Shown here: piece by piece, positions 1-9,203 of the stretch
Numbering within the stretch: the stretch's first letter is position 1
How the letters are laid out: every line of letters starts with the position of its first letter
Assembly (NCBI GenBank): GCA_002077065.1
Contig: NAJO01000004.1
Coordinates: 930,001-994,000 of the forward strand
DNA length: 64,000 bases
Direction: 5' to 3'
Source of the DNA: Cryoendolithus antarcticus
Lineage: Eukaryota; Ascomycota; Dothideomycetes; Cladosporiales; Cladosporiaceae
The notes under the pieces: model-generated
The model's database searches: none
Seen by the model: the letters and a program-made list of their open reading frames with translations, nothing else
What the model was told of the DNA's origin: nothing
Made by a program: the position numbers and the translations under genes

Positions 1-1251
1 GAAGACTACATATTTCCGAGCGAGCAAGATGTCGATCAACTTACCCTGCGATTGAGGCTCGGGAGTCATCTGGCAATGCACATCCGGCATGAACTCGAAA
101 GGGAGAAGGCTTATACTTGCACTGTTGGTATCGCCACTAACAAAGTACTGTCGAAGCTGGTGGGCAACCTCCACAAGCCGAAGGGGCAGACCGTTCTCAT
201 GCCCGACGGACACGGTGACCTCGAAGGACCTTCACAGGCTTTCATCGGCGAGCATGACATCGGTAAAGTCCCTGGCATCGGCTTCAAGCTCTCACAAAAA
301 ATACGCGAGTGTATTCTGCAAAGACCTGCCGAGTTCGACGCTGGCTTGGTTTATGGTGGCACTAAGGAGAAGATCACCGTGGCTGACGTACGCGAGAATC
401 CTAGCGTCAACTCAGAGATGCTTGAGAAGCTTCTCGCTGGCCCAGGCTCGCCACATGGCATCGGATACAAGATCTGGTCCCTGCTACACGGCGTCGATGA
501 TACAGAGGTAAGCCAAATGCGAACTGTGCCCCGGCAGATAAGCATCGAAGATAGCTACATTCGTCTCGACACCATGCCTGAGCTGTTGAAGGAGCTTGAC
601 GGGCTTGCGAAAAGTTTGTTGACGAGGATGCGAATCGATTTGCTCGGCGTCGAGGATGACTGGGACGAAGACAACAGTGCCTCAATTGCACCTTTGTTAA
701 AGAAGTGGCTCGCACATCCAAAGACCTTGCGACTGACAACACGGCCACGCAAAGCGCTTCTGGCTGATAGAACACGACCGCGCTCCTTCAAGCGGATATC
801 ACACTCTGCGCCTCTGCCCACATTTGTCTTTTCTCTCTCTGACGCTATTGATGTCCTAGCCGATAAGCTGGTCAAAGAGGCACTCGCAGGGATGTTCCGG
901 AAGCTACATCCTGAGAAAGCAGGGTGGAACCTCAGTCTTGTCAATCTTGCTGTCACCAACATGGCAGAAACGGGTGGCGAGAGCAAGACTGCGAACGGAA
1001 GGGACATCAGTGGCATGTTCAGACGACAAGAGGACGTCCTCAAGGACTTCCGAATCGTTGAGGATGCGGCAGAAGAGGTCGACGACATTGATGCAGTGCG
1101 CGAGATTGGGTCAGCCGTCAGCATTGCAACTACCGATGACGTCTGGGACGACGGTGAAGAAGACGATAGTGAAGTATGCGGCGACTGTGGGTTGCGCCTT
1201 CCTGAATTTGCTATGTTAGCACATCGACGCTACCATCTCGTCGACCCTTGA
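1..1251 (+). CDS. Y-family translesion DNA polymerase (iota/eta-like), 5' end outside window
   Basis: Translesion polymerase that would copy past damaged bases in the nucleus. The frame is open from base 1 with no stop before TGA at 1249-1251, so the N-terminus (first palm and fingers) lies upstream of the window. Visible are the Y-family palm motif TVGIATNKVLSKLVGNLHKP, the KVPGIGFKLSQKIRE helix-hairpin-helix region and the little-finger region. The motif LVGNLHKPKGQTVLMP resembles polymerase iota more than eta. The last ~24 residues hold CGDC...H-x3-H, a UBZ-like zinc finger, which in this family binds ubiquitin on PCNA. No intron is needed in the visible part. Family assignment is firm; iota versus eta is inference. 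Rad7, another nuclear DNA-repair gene, lies 26 kb away and there is no operon-like link. Confidence 0.85.
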   Translation, partial: EDYIFPSEQDVDQLTLRLRLGSHLAMHIRHELEREKAYTCTVGIATNKVLSKLVGNLHKPKGQTVLMPDGHGDLEGPSQAFIGEHDIGKVPGIGFKLSQKIRECILQRPAEFDAGLVYGGTKEKITVADVRENPSVNSEMLEKLLAGPGSPHGIGYKIWSLLHGVDDTEVSQMRTVPRQISIEDSYIRLDTMPELLKELDGLAKSLLTRMRIDLLGVEDDWDEDNSASIAPLLKKWLAHPKTLRLTTRPRKALLADRTRPRSFKRISHSAPLPTFVFSLSDAIDVLADKLVKEALAGMFRKLHPEKAGWNLSLVNLAVTNMAETGGESKTANGRDISGMFRRQEDVLKDFRIVEDAAEEVDDIDAVREIGSAVSIATTDDVWDDGEEDDSEVCGDCGLRLPEFAMLAHRRYHLVDP

Positions 1252-1545
1252 CAACTTCACATCTCCTATTACACAATACTATCACTCGACCATTGTCATC
1301 CCAACACAGTCGCGCATGTTCAACACACGCCGTGGCATCTTCAAGGTTGTCTTTCATGCGACGTACGGCGAGACGGAAGCAAACAAGCGCGTCACAAACA
1401 AGACATTGTACTCACCATTGTCTTGAGCTCGGCTTGCGGCCTTGGAGCAGACACAGCAATCAAGTTGAGACTGACGAGAGTGACTACAACTCCTACAACC
1501 AGTCGCGTCACCCTCCCTACCCTTTACAACGGCGACAGTGGCAAC

Positions 1546-3162
1546 ATGACCGATCGAGCATCGAAGCAAGTGACCGGCGATGTCAGCGGGTCGCCTGTCG
1601 CGAAGACGGACCCAAGGGTCAAGCCACAACAGCGCGGCCGGCCGCAACAACGCGCGAACAAAAACGCTGTTGCAATCCCACTCTTGCCGCAGAAGACATC
1701 GCCATCAGTGCCGACGCCACCCAAGCCTTCCCGCGACACCTACCCCTGCGAACCACCTCCTCCAACCCCAAGTTCAGAAGAGATCATTACGATCAATGTG
1801 CGTGGTCGTACCCTTTCATCTGGACAGATACATCATACGATTCGCCGGCTCACGGATCTCGAGGTATCTTCGAAGCCTGAAAGTCTTTCTGGTACGTCAA
1901 CTCTTGTCTACTCACCATCTGTACCCCTGTATAACAGAGAAGATGATTCCATAGCCCCGATCACTGGTGTCTCTGGTGGGGTGTGGCTGGTCCACAAGTC
2001 CCTGATAAAAAGAGTCCCTGAAGTGCATCAAGAAGATTGGGCAAGGCACATGCCCATGACAATGTCACCGTTGAATCTAAATGCTTCTCCCTGGGTTGCG
2101 CCCATGCCACAGGCGGACGGGAATCGAGAGCATGATGACTTCAGACCTGACGATGGTACAGTATATCCGAACGTCGATGCTGGGTGGAATGCTGTAGCGA
2201 CGAGCGACACGTGGAGCGGCAGTCAGCGCGTTGGACCGGGATCCGGGACAAGCTTTATCGACGGGAATTGGGGGTGGGCGACGGATGCGCAGGACGTTCC
2301 GGCTCTCGACAGTGCGACAAACGCTACGCTCGACGACACTGTGGGGCCCAACAGCAGCGAGGCTTACGACCTAGGCTCACCAACCCCACTCGACCTGCAA
2401 CAGTCCAATAATGACGGCAATGCAGTCGCTATGGCGGCTCTGCCGAAATCGTCGCAAGATGTGTTCCAGCAGCTTGAGATGCAACTCGTCGATCCTGGCA
2501 TCGAAATCTCGAACCTTGCGACTCTGCTCCAGGCTTCATCACTGACTCGAGGTCAACTCCTCCACCTACTTGGCCATCTCCGCACACAGCTGCTCGACAC
2601 GCTTTTTCAAATTCGTACCATCGAGCTTCACTTCGCCCGGCTATCATACTTCGGCCCGAAGTATACAAATCGCATCGAAGCCGCTGGGAAGAGATTCCAG
2701 AATGCTGCGAGCGTGGAATTTTACGACAGCATGGACGAAGACTTTGTGGCTCAGCAAGCTAAATCTGGTGGGAACTTAGATGTAAGGGTTGTGATCCTGC
2801 AGCACGCTGAAGCGTTCCGCGGAGCCATCGCCAGACTGGCGGAATTGCGTGGCCATGACGAACGCTCTGGTCCTCATGAGACCGGTAAGGAAGACGGTGA
2901 GATCAGTGAGAAGCCAAAGAAGAATCAGACACGTGGTGGCAAGAAGCAGAAGAGTACGAAGTTGAGAGGAAGGCAGAAGAGGGATGTAGTTGCCACCGAA
3001 GTGGCCGCGCTTGAGGCATCGCAGCATGATGTGACGATGCGTCCAGCAATTATCGAGAAGAACGAGGCAACTGAAGCTGAGCATGCGCTGTCTGCGCCAG
3101 CCAGTGTCGGTAGCCTGCTCAGGCAGGGCCAGAGAGGCGTGTCTGTGCCTGCTTTGCGATGA
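1546..3162 (+). CDS. Hypothetical Pro/Lys-rich protein
   Basis: Not recognised. I take the ATG at 1546 (MTDRASKQ), giving 538 residues; the frame is open further upstream but only from a non-ATG codon. Residues 1-110 are basic and proline-rich (disordered). The middle is acidic and Gly/Asn/Trp-containing. Residues about 300-420 look helical and include a Leu-rich stretch (LLHLLGHLRTQLLDTLFQIR) that could form a coiled coil. The C-terminus has a Lys/Gln/Gly run (KKNQTRGGKKQKSTKLRGR) like a nuclear localisation signal. A GTACGT...CAG pair at 1892-1937 could be spliced as a 46-nt intron, but that shifts the frame and ends the protein after a few codons, so I read straight through. A nuclear or RNA-associated role is only a guess from the basic segments. 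Confidence 0.6.
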   Translation: MTDRASKQVTGDVSGSPVAKTDPRVKPQQRGRPQQRANKNAVAIPLLPQKTSPSVPTPPKPSRDTYPCEPPPPTPSSEEIITINVRGRTLSSGQIHHTIRRLTDLEVSSKPESLSGTSTLVYSPSVPLYNREDDSIAPITGVSGGVWLVHKSLIKRVPEVHQEDWARHMPMTMSPLNLNASPWVAPMPQADGNREHDDFRPDDGTVYPNVDAGWNAVATSDTWSGSQRVGPGSGTSFIDGNWGWATDAQDVPALDSATNATLDDTVGPNSSEAYDLGSPTPLDLQQSNNDGNAVAMAALPKSSQDVFQQLEMQLVDPGIEISNLATLLQASSLTRGQLLHLLGHLRTQLLDTLFQIRTIELHFARLSYFGPKYTNRIEAAGKRFQNAASVEFYDSMDEDFVAQQAKSGGNLDVRVVILQHAEAFRGAIARLAELRGHDERSGPHETGKEDGEISEKPKKNQTRGGKKQKSTKLRGRQKRDVVATEVAALEASQHDVTMRPAIIEKNEATEAEHALSAPASVGSLLRQGQRGVSVPALR

Positions 3163-3758
3163 AGTTTTGTTCGGATCTCGGCATTGGAGCGTTGGAAAAT
3201 TGGAAGGATGTAGCATGGTGTACTGCAAATGCAGGACCGAGACTTGTACTATGGAGGTACGTGCGCGACCATGTTCGCTGCTCCGATTGTGAATAGCGCT
3301 GCTAGCATTCCAGTCGCGGCAGTGAAGCCGCGGTGTTGTATCAACTAGAGCGTAGTACATTTAGAGAAGATAGCAAGACTTTACACAAGTAAGGTACACT
3401 TATTCATTCTTCCAGCGCCACTGCACACTGCTACGCTATGAGGTGTGGACGCAGATGCTAGCCTAGGAGTGTTTCCCAACTTGGGAGCGAGGAAGATAGT
3501 CTTGATCATAGACCAGACACTGCAGATCAGTCCTGTGCATGAGATGGCCAATAGATTCTATACTTGGAATCAACGTGGAATGTACTCGTCTCGAGATGCT
3601 GGGAGTAGTGACACAAGTTTCTCCTCGGCGAGTGGGTGTCTCATGACTGGACTCAGAGTGAGAAGTCAGCTCATAAAAACCACGTTCCTTGAATCGAGAG
3701 CCATTTGAACTCCACAAACGGTATTACATTCGCATAGGCATATCCAGACCACGCAGCT
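3163..3758. other. Intergenic region
   Basis: About 600 nt between the Pro/Lys-rich gene and the RBR gene on the same strand. Short overlapping ORFs occur on both strands, but none has recognisable motifs or a consistent frame. I see no tRNA or repeat. Confidence 0.5.
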
Positions 3759-4603
3759 ATGAATACAGATGAAGCTGCGGACACTCTGTTCGCCACCACA
3801 AGTCCATACACTGACGTGCAGCAGCAGCAACGAGCCGACGAGATGATGGCACTACAGATGGCTCGAGTCGACCCTCACCAGGAGCTCTCCGACTACGAGC
3901 TCGCGGTCCAAACGTGGGCGTCAGAAGACAGCATTGTTCCCGCCGTCGTAGCGCCTTAGCCAGCGCAGGACGAATGTATTGCCTGTGGCGACCAAGGGGA
4001 CCACTTCTCCACTACCTGCAAACACTTTTGGTGCACCGCCTGCCTGGATAAGCGCTTCCGAGGAGTACTCAAAGAGGAGAGCCTCTTCCCACCGCGGTGC
4101 TGTCATGGCGAGATTCAGCTAGACCGTGTGGAGCGCCTCCTCGATCCTGCGCTGGTCGAGGAGTATAGCAGAAAGGTAGTTGAGTATCGAACCACAAATC
4201 GGGTTTACTGCCACGGTTGCCGCAGATTTATACCGCCGGACGGTGATGAGCGAGCAGGAGATCTAGCAAAGTGTTTCGCCTGCGGGTTCTTTACCTGCAA
4301 GATCTGTGGCTCAGCGCCGCATGGGAACGACTGCCAAGAAGACACAGGCTTGCAGCTCTTACTGGACATGGCGGGAGAAGAGGGCTGGCGGCGGTGCCGG
4401 GTGTGTAAGCGGATGATCGAGTTGAGGGATGGGTGCAATCATATGACGTGAGTCAATCCCAGGCCCATCTGAGGAGCCACTCACTGACTTCTGATAGATG
4501 CGAGTGCCATCACCAATTCTGCCATGCGTGCGGCGCCGGTTGGAGTCCGAAAACGTGCGAGTGCCCTCAGCATCCTGGAGCGCGGCGTGGATCAGATAGG
4601 TAA
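3759..4603 (+). pseudogene. RBR-type (RING1-IBR-RING2) E3 ubiquitin ligase copy with in-frame TAG
   Basis: The reading frame from ATG 3759 encodes an RBR protein: N-terminal helical segment, RING1 (ECIACGD...CKHFWCTACLDK...PPRCC), IBR (YCHGC...CFACGFFTCKICGSAPHGNDC) and RING2 (CRVCKRMIELRDGCNHMT|CECHHQFCHACG). One intron at 4448-4497 (gtgagt...gatag) restores the frame and ends at TAA 4601-4603. In the same frame codon 67 is TAG (3957-3959), just before RING1, and the downstream frame stays intact to the end. Either this is a nonsense-interrupted copy, or a 54-nt in-frame intron 3906-3959 with a poor donor (gtccaa) removes it. The nearest later in-frame ATG lies in the linker before RING2, so reinitiation could not rescue RING1. 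It is a paralogue of the RBR gene at 19458-20549, with the same RING2 intron and no C-terminal extension. Confidence 0.65.
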
Positions 4604-4649
4604 GGATCATTGATACTTAAAGAGTTAGACGTAGTCGATTTCCTTAGTT

Positions 4650-7517
4650 CTACTCCCACCTTTCCCGCCACTCCATACTGATCTTCTCCAACATGTCCTC
4701 CAATCTCTCCTCTTCCTCCTCAGATAGTCCCTGCATCACTTCAGCTCTTCTCCTAACCTCTCGATATCGTTCCTGCAATCGCAGCTCCGCTTCTTTCCGT
4801 TCCCGTGCTTTCTTAGCCAGACCTCTCAGATCATTTTCCCGCACAGCCTTTGCCCATATCCTTCTCATCCGTCGTGAGTAGAGCTGACAGCTTGTGCCGA
4901 CACCCTCCCCATAGATAGGCTGCACAGTCCGATTGAATCGCATAGCGACATCGTAGTCTTTGCGTATATCAGGCTCGATGATTTCTTCGTAGCAGTCTTC
5001 GCAGACTGCAAAGTCAGGGAGGGCAGGTATGAAGTGCCAGAGTCCGCCAAGAAGCATATTGTCGCGCTCGCACTCCCGAACGCGCAGCTTATGCTCTACT
5101 AGCTCGATGAGCAGCATGGGATCGGGCAACTTGCGAGAGGCAGCGGCTTTGTCGTGCATATCTAGAATCTTGTCGAGGTAGATCTGGAAACGATTGCTTT
5201 CCGTTCGCACCGCACATTTTCGTTTGTCGTGGGACACGCGCGCGGGAAGGCGTACGAATAGACCATTCAGCGTAGGCAGCAGGCGCTCGATCTTACGCAC
5301 GTCCGCATAGCAGATATGGAAGTTACGAACGAAGAGGCCATCGGCGTCGCGGAGACCGTGCCAGCTTCGCACGGCCTCGTCTTCGCCTGGGCAGGGTTCG
5401 GAGGAGTCTTCGATGTCGGCGAGATCGCGCATCAGTTGTAGGTCGGGTCTACGCTGCTGCAAGGTAAGTAGCCATGCTAGACGGATCCATGGCGTGCCGA
5501 AGGCGCATTGCACTTTCGTGTTGAGACTTCGAGGTGGGGAGCGACGGAATGATGGTCTGTAGATTGTGCGTTCGAAGACGTCCGAGATGCAGTCCGGGCA
5601 GAAGTCAAGGCTTGGCGAACCGATCAAAGTATACCAGTCATCATATCCTGCCACAGCGTCTGCGCGCGGACACCCAGGCATGCCTTTCGCAAGCATAGCC
5701 TCGACTTCCTGCTTGGTAGGAGCCACAGTGTTATTGGAAGCTTTGCGCTGCGTTTCTGGCCTAGGTGCTCTGATGAATGTCGGAGGCGCTGTAGGTTCTA
5801 TAGGAGTTGTGTTCACGAACGAGTGCCGTGCGAGAGAAGTTGGTCTTTGAGCAAATCGTGATGTTTGCTCCAGGCTTGGCGAATCGGTCCGCGGTACACT
5901 TCTCGATTCGTGAATACGATCGTCTGTGACACCCGCCCGAGATGCAAAGAATTGATGATCCGTCTCAGCAGGCATGTAGATGCTGGGTGTGCTTGGGCCT
6001 TGTTGCACAGGATATGGCAAAGCAGACTGTGGCGAAAAGCCCGGGTAAGTAGCACTCGATCTCGGCACATCAGGCATGGAGTCGGAACGCATCGAGGTCG
6101 ACAAACGAGATGGTCCCTTAGGTGCACCTTGTCGCGCACGGGAAGCATTTTCCACCAGATATCGATCCCAATCGCTGTCACTCTGAGGCAATGATGGCAT
6201 GGCCGGCATGCGAATCCTGCCATCGGTAGGTGGGGTTCCTGGTCGCGAGCCCTCGGCCGAAGAAGGGACTGAGCCTGGCTTGCTACTTGAGAGGCCGCGA
6301 AAGGAGCCCGAGTCTCGAGGAGATCGCTGTGGTGGCGACGATTCCGATGTCCGACTGGTGGCTGACGCTGGCGATACAGGACGAGACGAGCGACCGTGGG
6401 AGTGCCGTGAGCCGTCATGAGGTGCCAAGCCTGTAGACGATCGTGACACAGTTGGGCTACCACTGGCGCTTGACAAAGCTGCCGCGCCAAGAGCTGCTGC
6501 CGCGGCAAGTGGTACAACCCGCGCAGCCTGTTTGACATCGTTTTTAGGAAGCGAGGACGAGCTGTACGTCCGGCTGCGTACATCCGGATATCCACTTGGT
6601 CTTGGAGAGTCTCTAGACGACGCAGTCGCAAAGTCAACTACCGACGTCCGCGAGCTGGACGAACTCGTGGCGGACTCCTCCTTTGCAAACCCAGGTGCCG
6701 CGCCTGGACGTCTACGAGAGCTCGACGATGCATGGCGCGTATCGTCGATGGCACTTTCATCTGCAGACGCTCTTGACCCGAAGTAGTCCCGTCCTGGAAT
6801 GGAGCGAGGCGATCGTCGTCCAGAATCTCTGCGTGAAGCCGTGGGTTGTAACGTTGCGCTACGATCTGACTTCTTCGTCCGCGTATCCGAAAGTGGTGGA
6901 GTCATAGCGTCTGGCGATAGTACAGACTCTGACTGAGGGAATAGTCTGGTGGTGCTAGGTTTCGTGTATGCATAGGGCGCAGCCTTACGACCGTCAACCT
7001 CTGGGACAGCGGGTGCAGAATTGAGGTTCAAATTGTCAGGATGTCTCCTCCGTCGCCTGGTTTTCTCATCCTCGCTCGTTGGTGGAGTAGGCACGCCGCG
7101 GGACGAAGTGCCGCTTATCGCAGATTTGGGAATGACGACAAACCGTCGCTCGTACTCAGGGATGTAATCCGGTGCATCCTGTATGATCGGCTCCTGGTCC
7201 ACATCTCCACGTGATATAGCCTCGTCTTTGCCACCTTCGCTCAGCGGCCTTCTTGTGCCTGCCTCTTTCGCCAAGGAGGCAGCCTCGCTCTCCACCATCG
7301 GAGCTGGCGGCCATGATCGTCGTTTGCGAGGCGCCCGACTTGGTCTCCTAGTGTCACCATGCCGGGGTGGCGGATGTGAGTTTCGTAAGTCATAAGAAGC
7401 GCGATCCGTTCGTGAGGTATTCGAAGATGAACTCAGGTAGCCATCCTGCCGCGGTGGCCGTGAATATGAATCATGCCTTCGTGCATGCAAATCGTTATAG
7501 TCATTATAGGAAGCCAT
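4650..7517 (-). CDS. Large Ser/Arg-rich protein with conserved Cys-containing C-terminal domain
   Basis: A single uninterrupted 955-residue frame. Residues 1-600 are low complexity: rich in Ser, Arg, Pro and Thr, with 'PRRPSRAPRKRRSW'-type basic patches and an alanine-rich hydrophobic stretch (LAAAAALGAAALSSASG) near residue 340. From about residue 605 the sequence becomes ordered: EAMLAKGMPGCPRAD, then YDDWYTLIGSPSLDFCPDC near 640, a Trp/Leu-rich region (TPWIRLAWLLTLQQRRPDL), FHICYADVRKIERLL, and FAVCEDCYEEII near 838. The tail (880-955) is charged and helical (ARERKEAELRLQERYREVRRRAEVM), probably coiled coil. The paired C-x2-C motifs suggest zinc binding. I do not know a characterised family; the C-terminal domain looks globular and conserved rather than random. 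Function unknown. Confidence 0.75.
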   Translation of the reverse strand: MASYNDYNDLHARRHDSYSRPPRQDGYLSSSSNTSRTDRASYDLRNSHPPPRHGDTRRPSRAPRKRRSWPPAPMVESEAASLAKEAGTRRPLSEGGKDEAISRGDVDQEPIIQDAPDYIPEYERRFVVIPKSAISGTSSRGVPTPPTSEDEKTRRRRRHPDNLNLNSAPAVPEVDGRKAAPYAYTKPSTTRLFPQSESVLSPDAMTPPLSDTRTKKSDRSATLQPTASRRDSGRRSPRSIPGRDYFGSRASADESAIDDTRHASSSSRRRPGAAPGFAKEESATSSSSSRTSVVDFATASSRDSPRPSGYPDVRSRTYSSSSLPKNDVKQAARVVPLAAAAALGAAALSSASGSPTVSRSSTGLAPHDGSRHSHGRSSRPVSPASATSRTSESSPPQRSPRDSGSFRGLSSSKPGSVPSSAEGSRPGTPPTDGRIRMPAMPSLPQSDSDWDRYLVENASRARQGAPKGPSRLSTSMRSDSMPDVPRSSATYPGFSPQSALPYPVQQGPSTPSIYMPAETDHQFFASRAGVTDDRIHESRSVPRTDSPSLEQTSRFAQRPTSLARHSFVNTTPIEPTAPPTFIRAPRPETQRKASNNTVAPTKQEVEAMLAKGMPGCPRADAVAGYDDWYTLIGSPSLDFCPDCISDVFERTIYRPSFRRSPPRSLNTKVQCAFGTPWIRLAWLLTLQQRRPDLQLMRDLADIEDSSEPCPGEDEAVRSWHGLRDADGLFVRNFHICYADVRKIERLLPTLNGLFVRLPARVSHDKRKCAVRTESNRFQIYLDKILDMHDKAAASRKLPDPMLLIELVEHKLRVRECERDNMLLGGLWHFIPALPDFAVCEDCYEEIIEPDIRKDYDVAMRFNRTVQPIYGEGVGTSCQLYSRRMRRIWAKAVRENDLRGLAKKARERKEAELRLQERYREVRRRAEVMQGLSEEEEERLEDMLEKISMEWRERWE

Positions 7518-8273
7518 TTAGGTCATGTTCTCATGTTGTAGGTTCGTAAGCTGTCACTCCTTCCGCGCCACTTATCAAAGCCATGAGCGAGCCAAGTATT
7601 CCAAGGAGAGTGGTGAGAAGTCGACAGCAGCGTCAAGCAGGTCGGAGGGGAGGGGTCCAACCGGTGGAGTGTCGCATGCACGACTCGGTCCGCCCTCGCC
7701 AGACGCCGTTGAAACAATGTGGAGAGCGGTAGCGAAAAGCTTGTCAAGAGACGTCGACGTCAAGGGTGGATATCAAAGTCTTCATTCTCCCAACATCGTC
7801 ACTTCTGCAGAGTAGTTCCACGAGCTCTACATGCAGCCGGGCGCAGCTGATGATCAGCCCTAAGCTATTGGCTACAGTGTGCATGAACCTCACCGCTGAC
7901 ACGCGATGCAGTGCTCTCATGCAAGGCACGTCACGACACACAGCCACTCACTACTCCACGCCCGCTCGGCGATACCCGACTGGCGGGCAGAGCCGCTCAC
8001 GATATGTGTGGGTGGAGAGAGCACACGAGCAGCTTCTCTCAACTGTACGACATCGGGCACTGGCATGAAGTTTACGTCAATGTGAGCGTCTGAACATCAT
8101 GTTGGCGGGAAGGGAGCACACGCATTGTCGCTCAATTGTACGACTTCGGGCACCCGCATGAGTCTCACCAGTCGTGGGAAAATCTAACAGGGAGCTGTCG
8201 ATCGTAGCCGTCAAGGGTAGGCAGAAGCGTGAGCCGAGCTACACAGCTTCGACGGTGCATGTATTGTTCTTTT
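7518..8273. other. Intergenic region with an imperfect direct repeat
   Basis: Lies upstream of the 955-residue gene and downstream of copy A. No convincing gene. It holds two diverged copies of a ~50-nt block: 8016-8068 and 8111-8163 share GAGCACACG...CTCAA(C/T)TGTACGAC(A/T)TCGGGCAC, offset 95 nt. Confidence 0.5.
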
Positions 8274-9203
8274 TTATCTCCTAGCATTCACCTGCGATAG
8301 CTCGTACACCTCCCTTTCCGAAGGCATTTCATAGCTCTCAGAGTGTGGCTGCGGGTCCTTCTTCGGCGACATTGATGAATATTCAGGAGCCTGCACATCG
8401 TGGTATCCATCGACTTGCTGCTCGAGTACGTTCTGTGGAGTCTGCTCGTATTTACTGCCCCCGCTCGCTGAGTATCTTTTTCGACGAGCTCGCCTTCGAT
8501 ACCAGATCAGGCCGCCGACGGCGCACAGGGCGAGTACTCCTAAGGAAGCGCCCACGCCGGCACCGATGGCAATAGCGTGAGACGGCGTGCCAGTTTGGGT
8601 CGGCATGGCAGACGAGCCCGTGCTTGTGGGAGGTTGGCCGGCGGTTGCAGAGGTTGTGGTCGCGGCAGCTGCGCTCGTAAGCGAGGTCGATATCGAGCTC
8701 ACTGAGCCAGTGGTGCTTGTTGAAGCCGTGACTATTGTCGACGAGGTCGTGCTTGTGGCGAAGGGGTTTTTTACGATCGATGGTGCAGCTACATGAGAAA
8801 CATCAGCTCAAAGGCAAGGAGCTCTCCCACGGCGAGAATATGACTTACAAGCGACGGTGAAGATATTCCTTCCTGTACCGCAATCATGACCCGCCCCGTT
8901 CACGCACCAGAATTCGGTTGCTCCAGTCCCACCGCACAGCCCTAACCCAAGACCGCCTTCGGGATCATCAATTGTGGGATCCAGGCAATGCTGAAGGCAG
9001 GCATCACTCTGCCACGTCGCGTCCGTGCAGCTGCCACGGGAATAGATTGGATCGCCGGCTGTGATGTTCGTTTGTGGAAGCGCGTAGCAGATGTTTTCTG
9101 ATAGACAGGCCCATTTGGCGCCACAGCATGTTGATTGTGTGGCCGTTGTGGAGCACGGCACGTCGAGAGGTGCGATTTGGCCGTTGGGGAAGTAGCAGGT
9201 CAT
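8274..9203 (-). CDS. Copy A: Cys-rich ectodomain, mucin-like stalk, single membrane span
   Basis: First of three tandem paralogues. Exons 9203-8849 and 8788-8274, intron 8789-8848 (gtaagt...tgtag, phase 1); 289 residues from ATG 9203. The ectodomain begins TCYFPNG and has 12 cysteines (TCY, DVPC, TCC, ACLSENIC, RGSCTD, DACLQHC, GLC, FWC, HDC), with RGSCTDATWQSDAC in the middle. A Ser/Thr/Ala-rich stalk follows, then one membrane span (AIAIGAGVGASLGVLALCAV...IWY, ~190-214), a basic stop-transfer RRRARRKR, and a ~70-residue tail ending YEMPSEREVYELSQ. Topology suggests a surface or wall-sensing type I protein; function unknown. Odd: no signal peptide follows the ATG used here. In-frame upstream codons read as a signal-like ATLRPFPLPLALPEAIS but have no ATG before an upstream TAA. 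Confidence 0.75.

Noticed and set aside
1892..1937. Candidate 46-nt intron (GTACGT...CAG) in the Pro/Lys-rich gene
   Set aside because: Splicing shifts the frame into an early stop, while the unspliced frame stays open for 400 more codons.
5813..6637. 274-codon minus-strand ORF in another frame
   Set aside because: Shadow of the 955-residue gene's low-complexity region.
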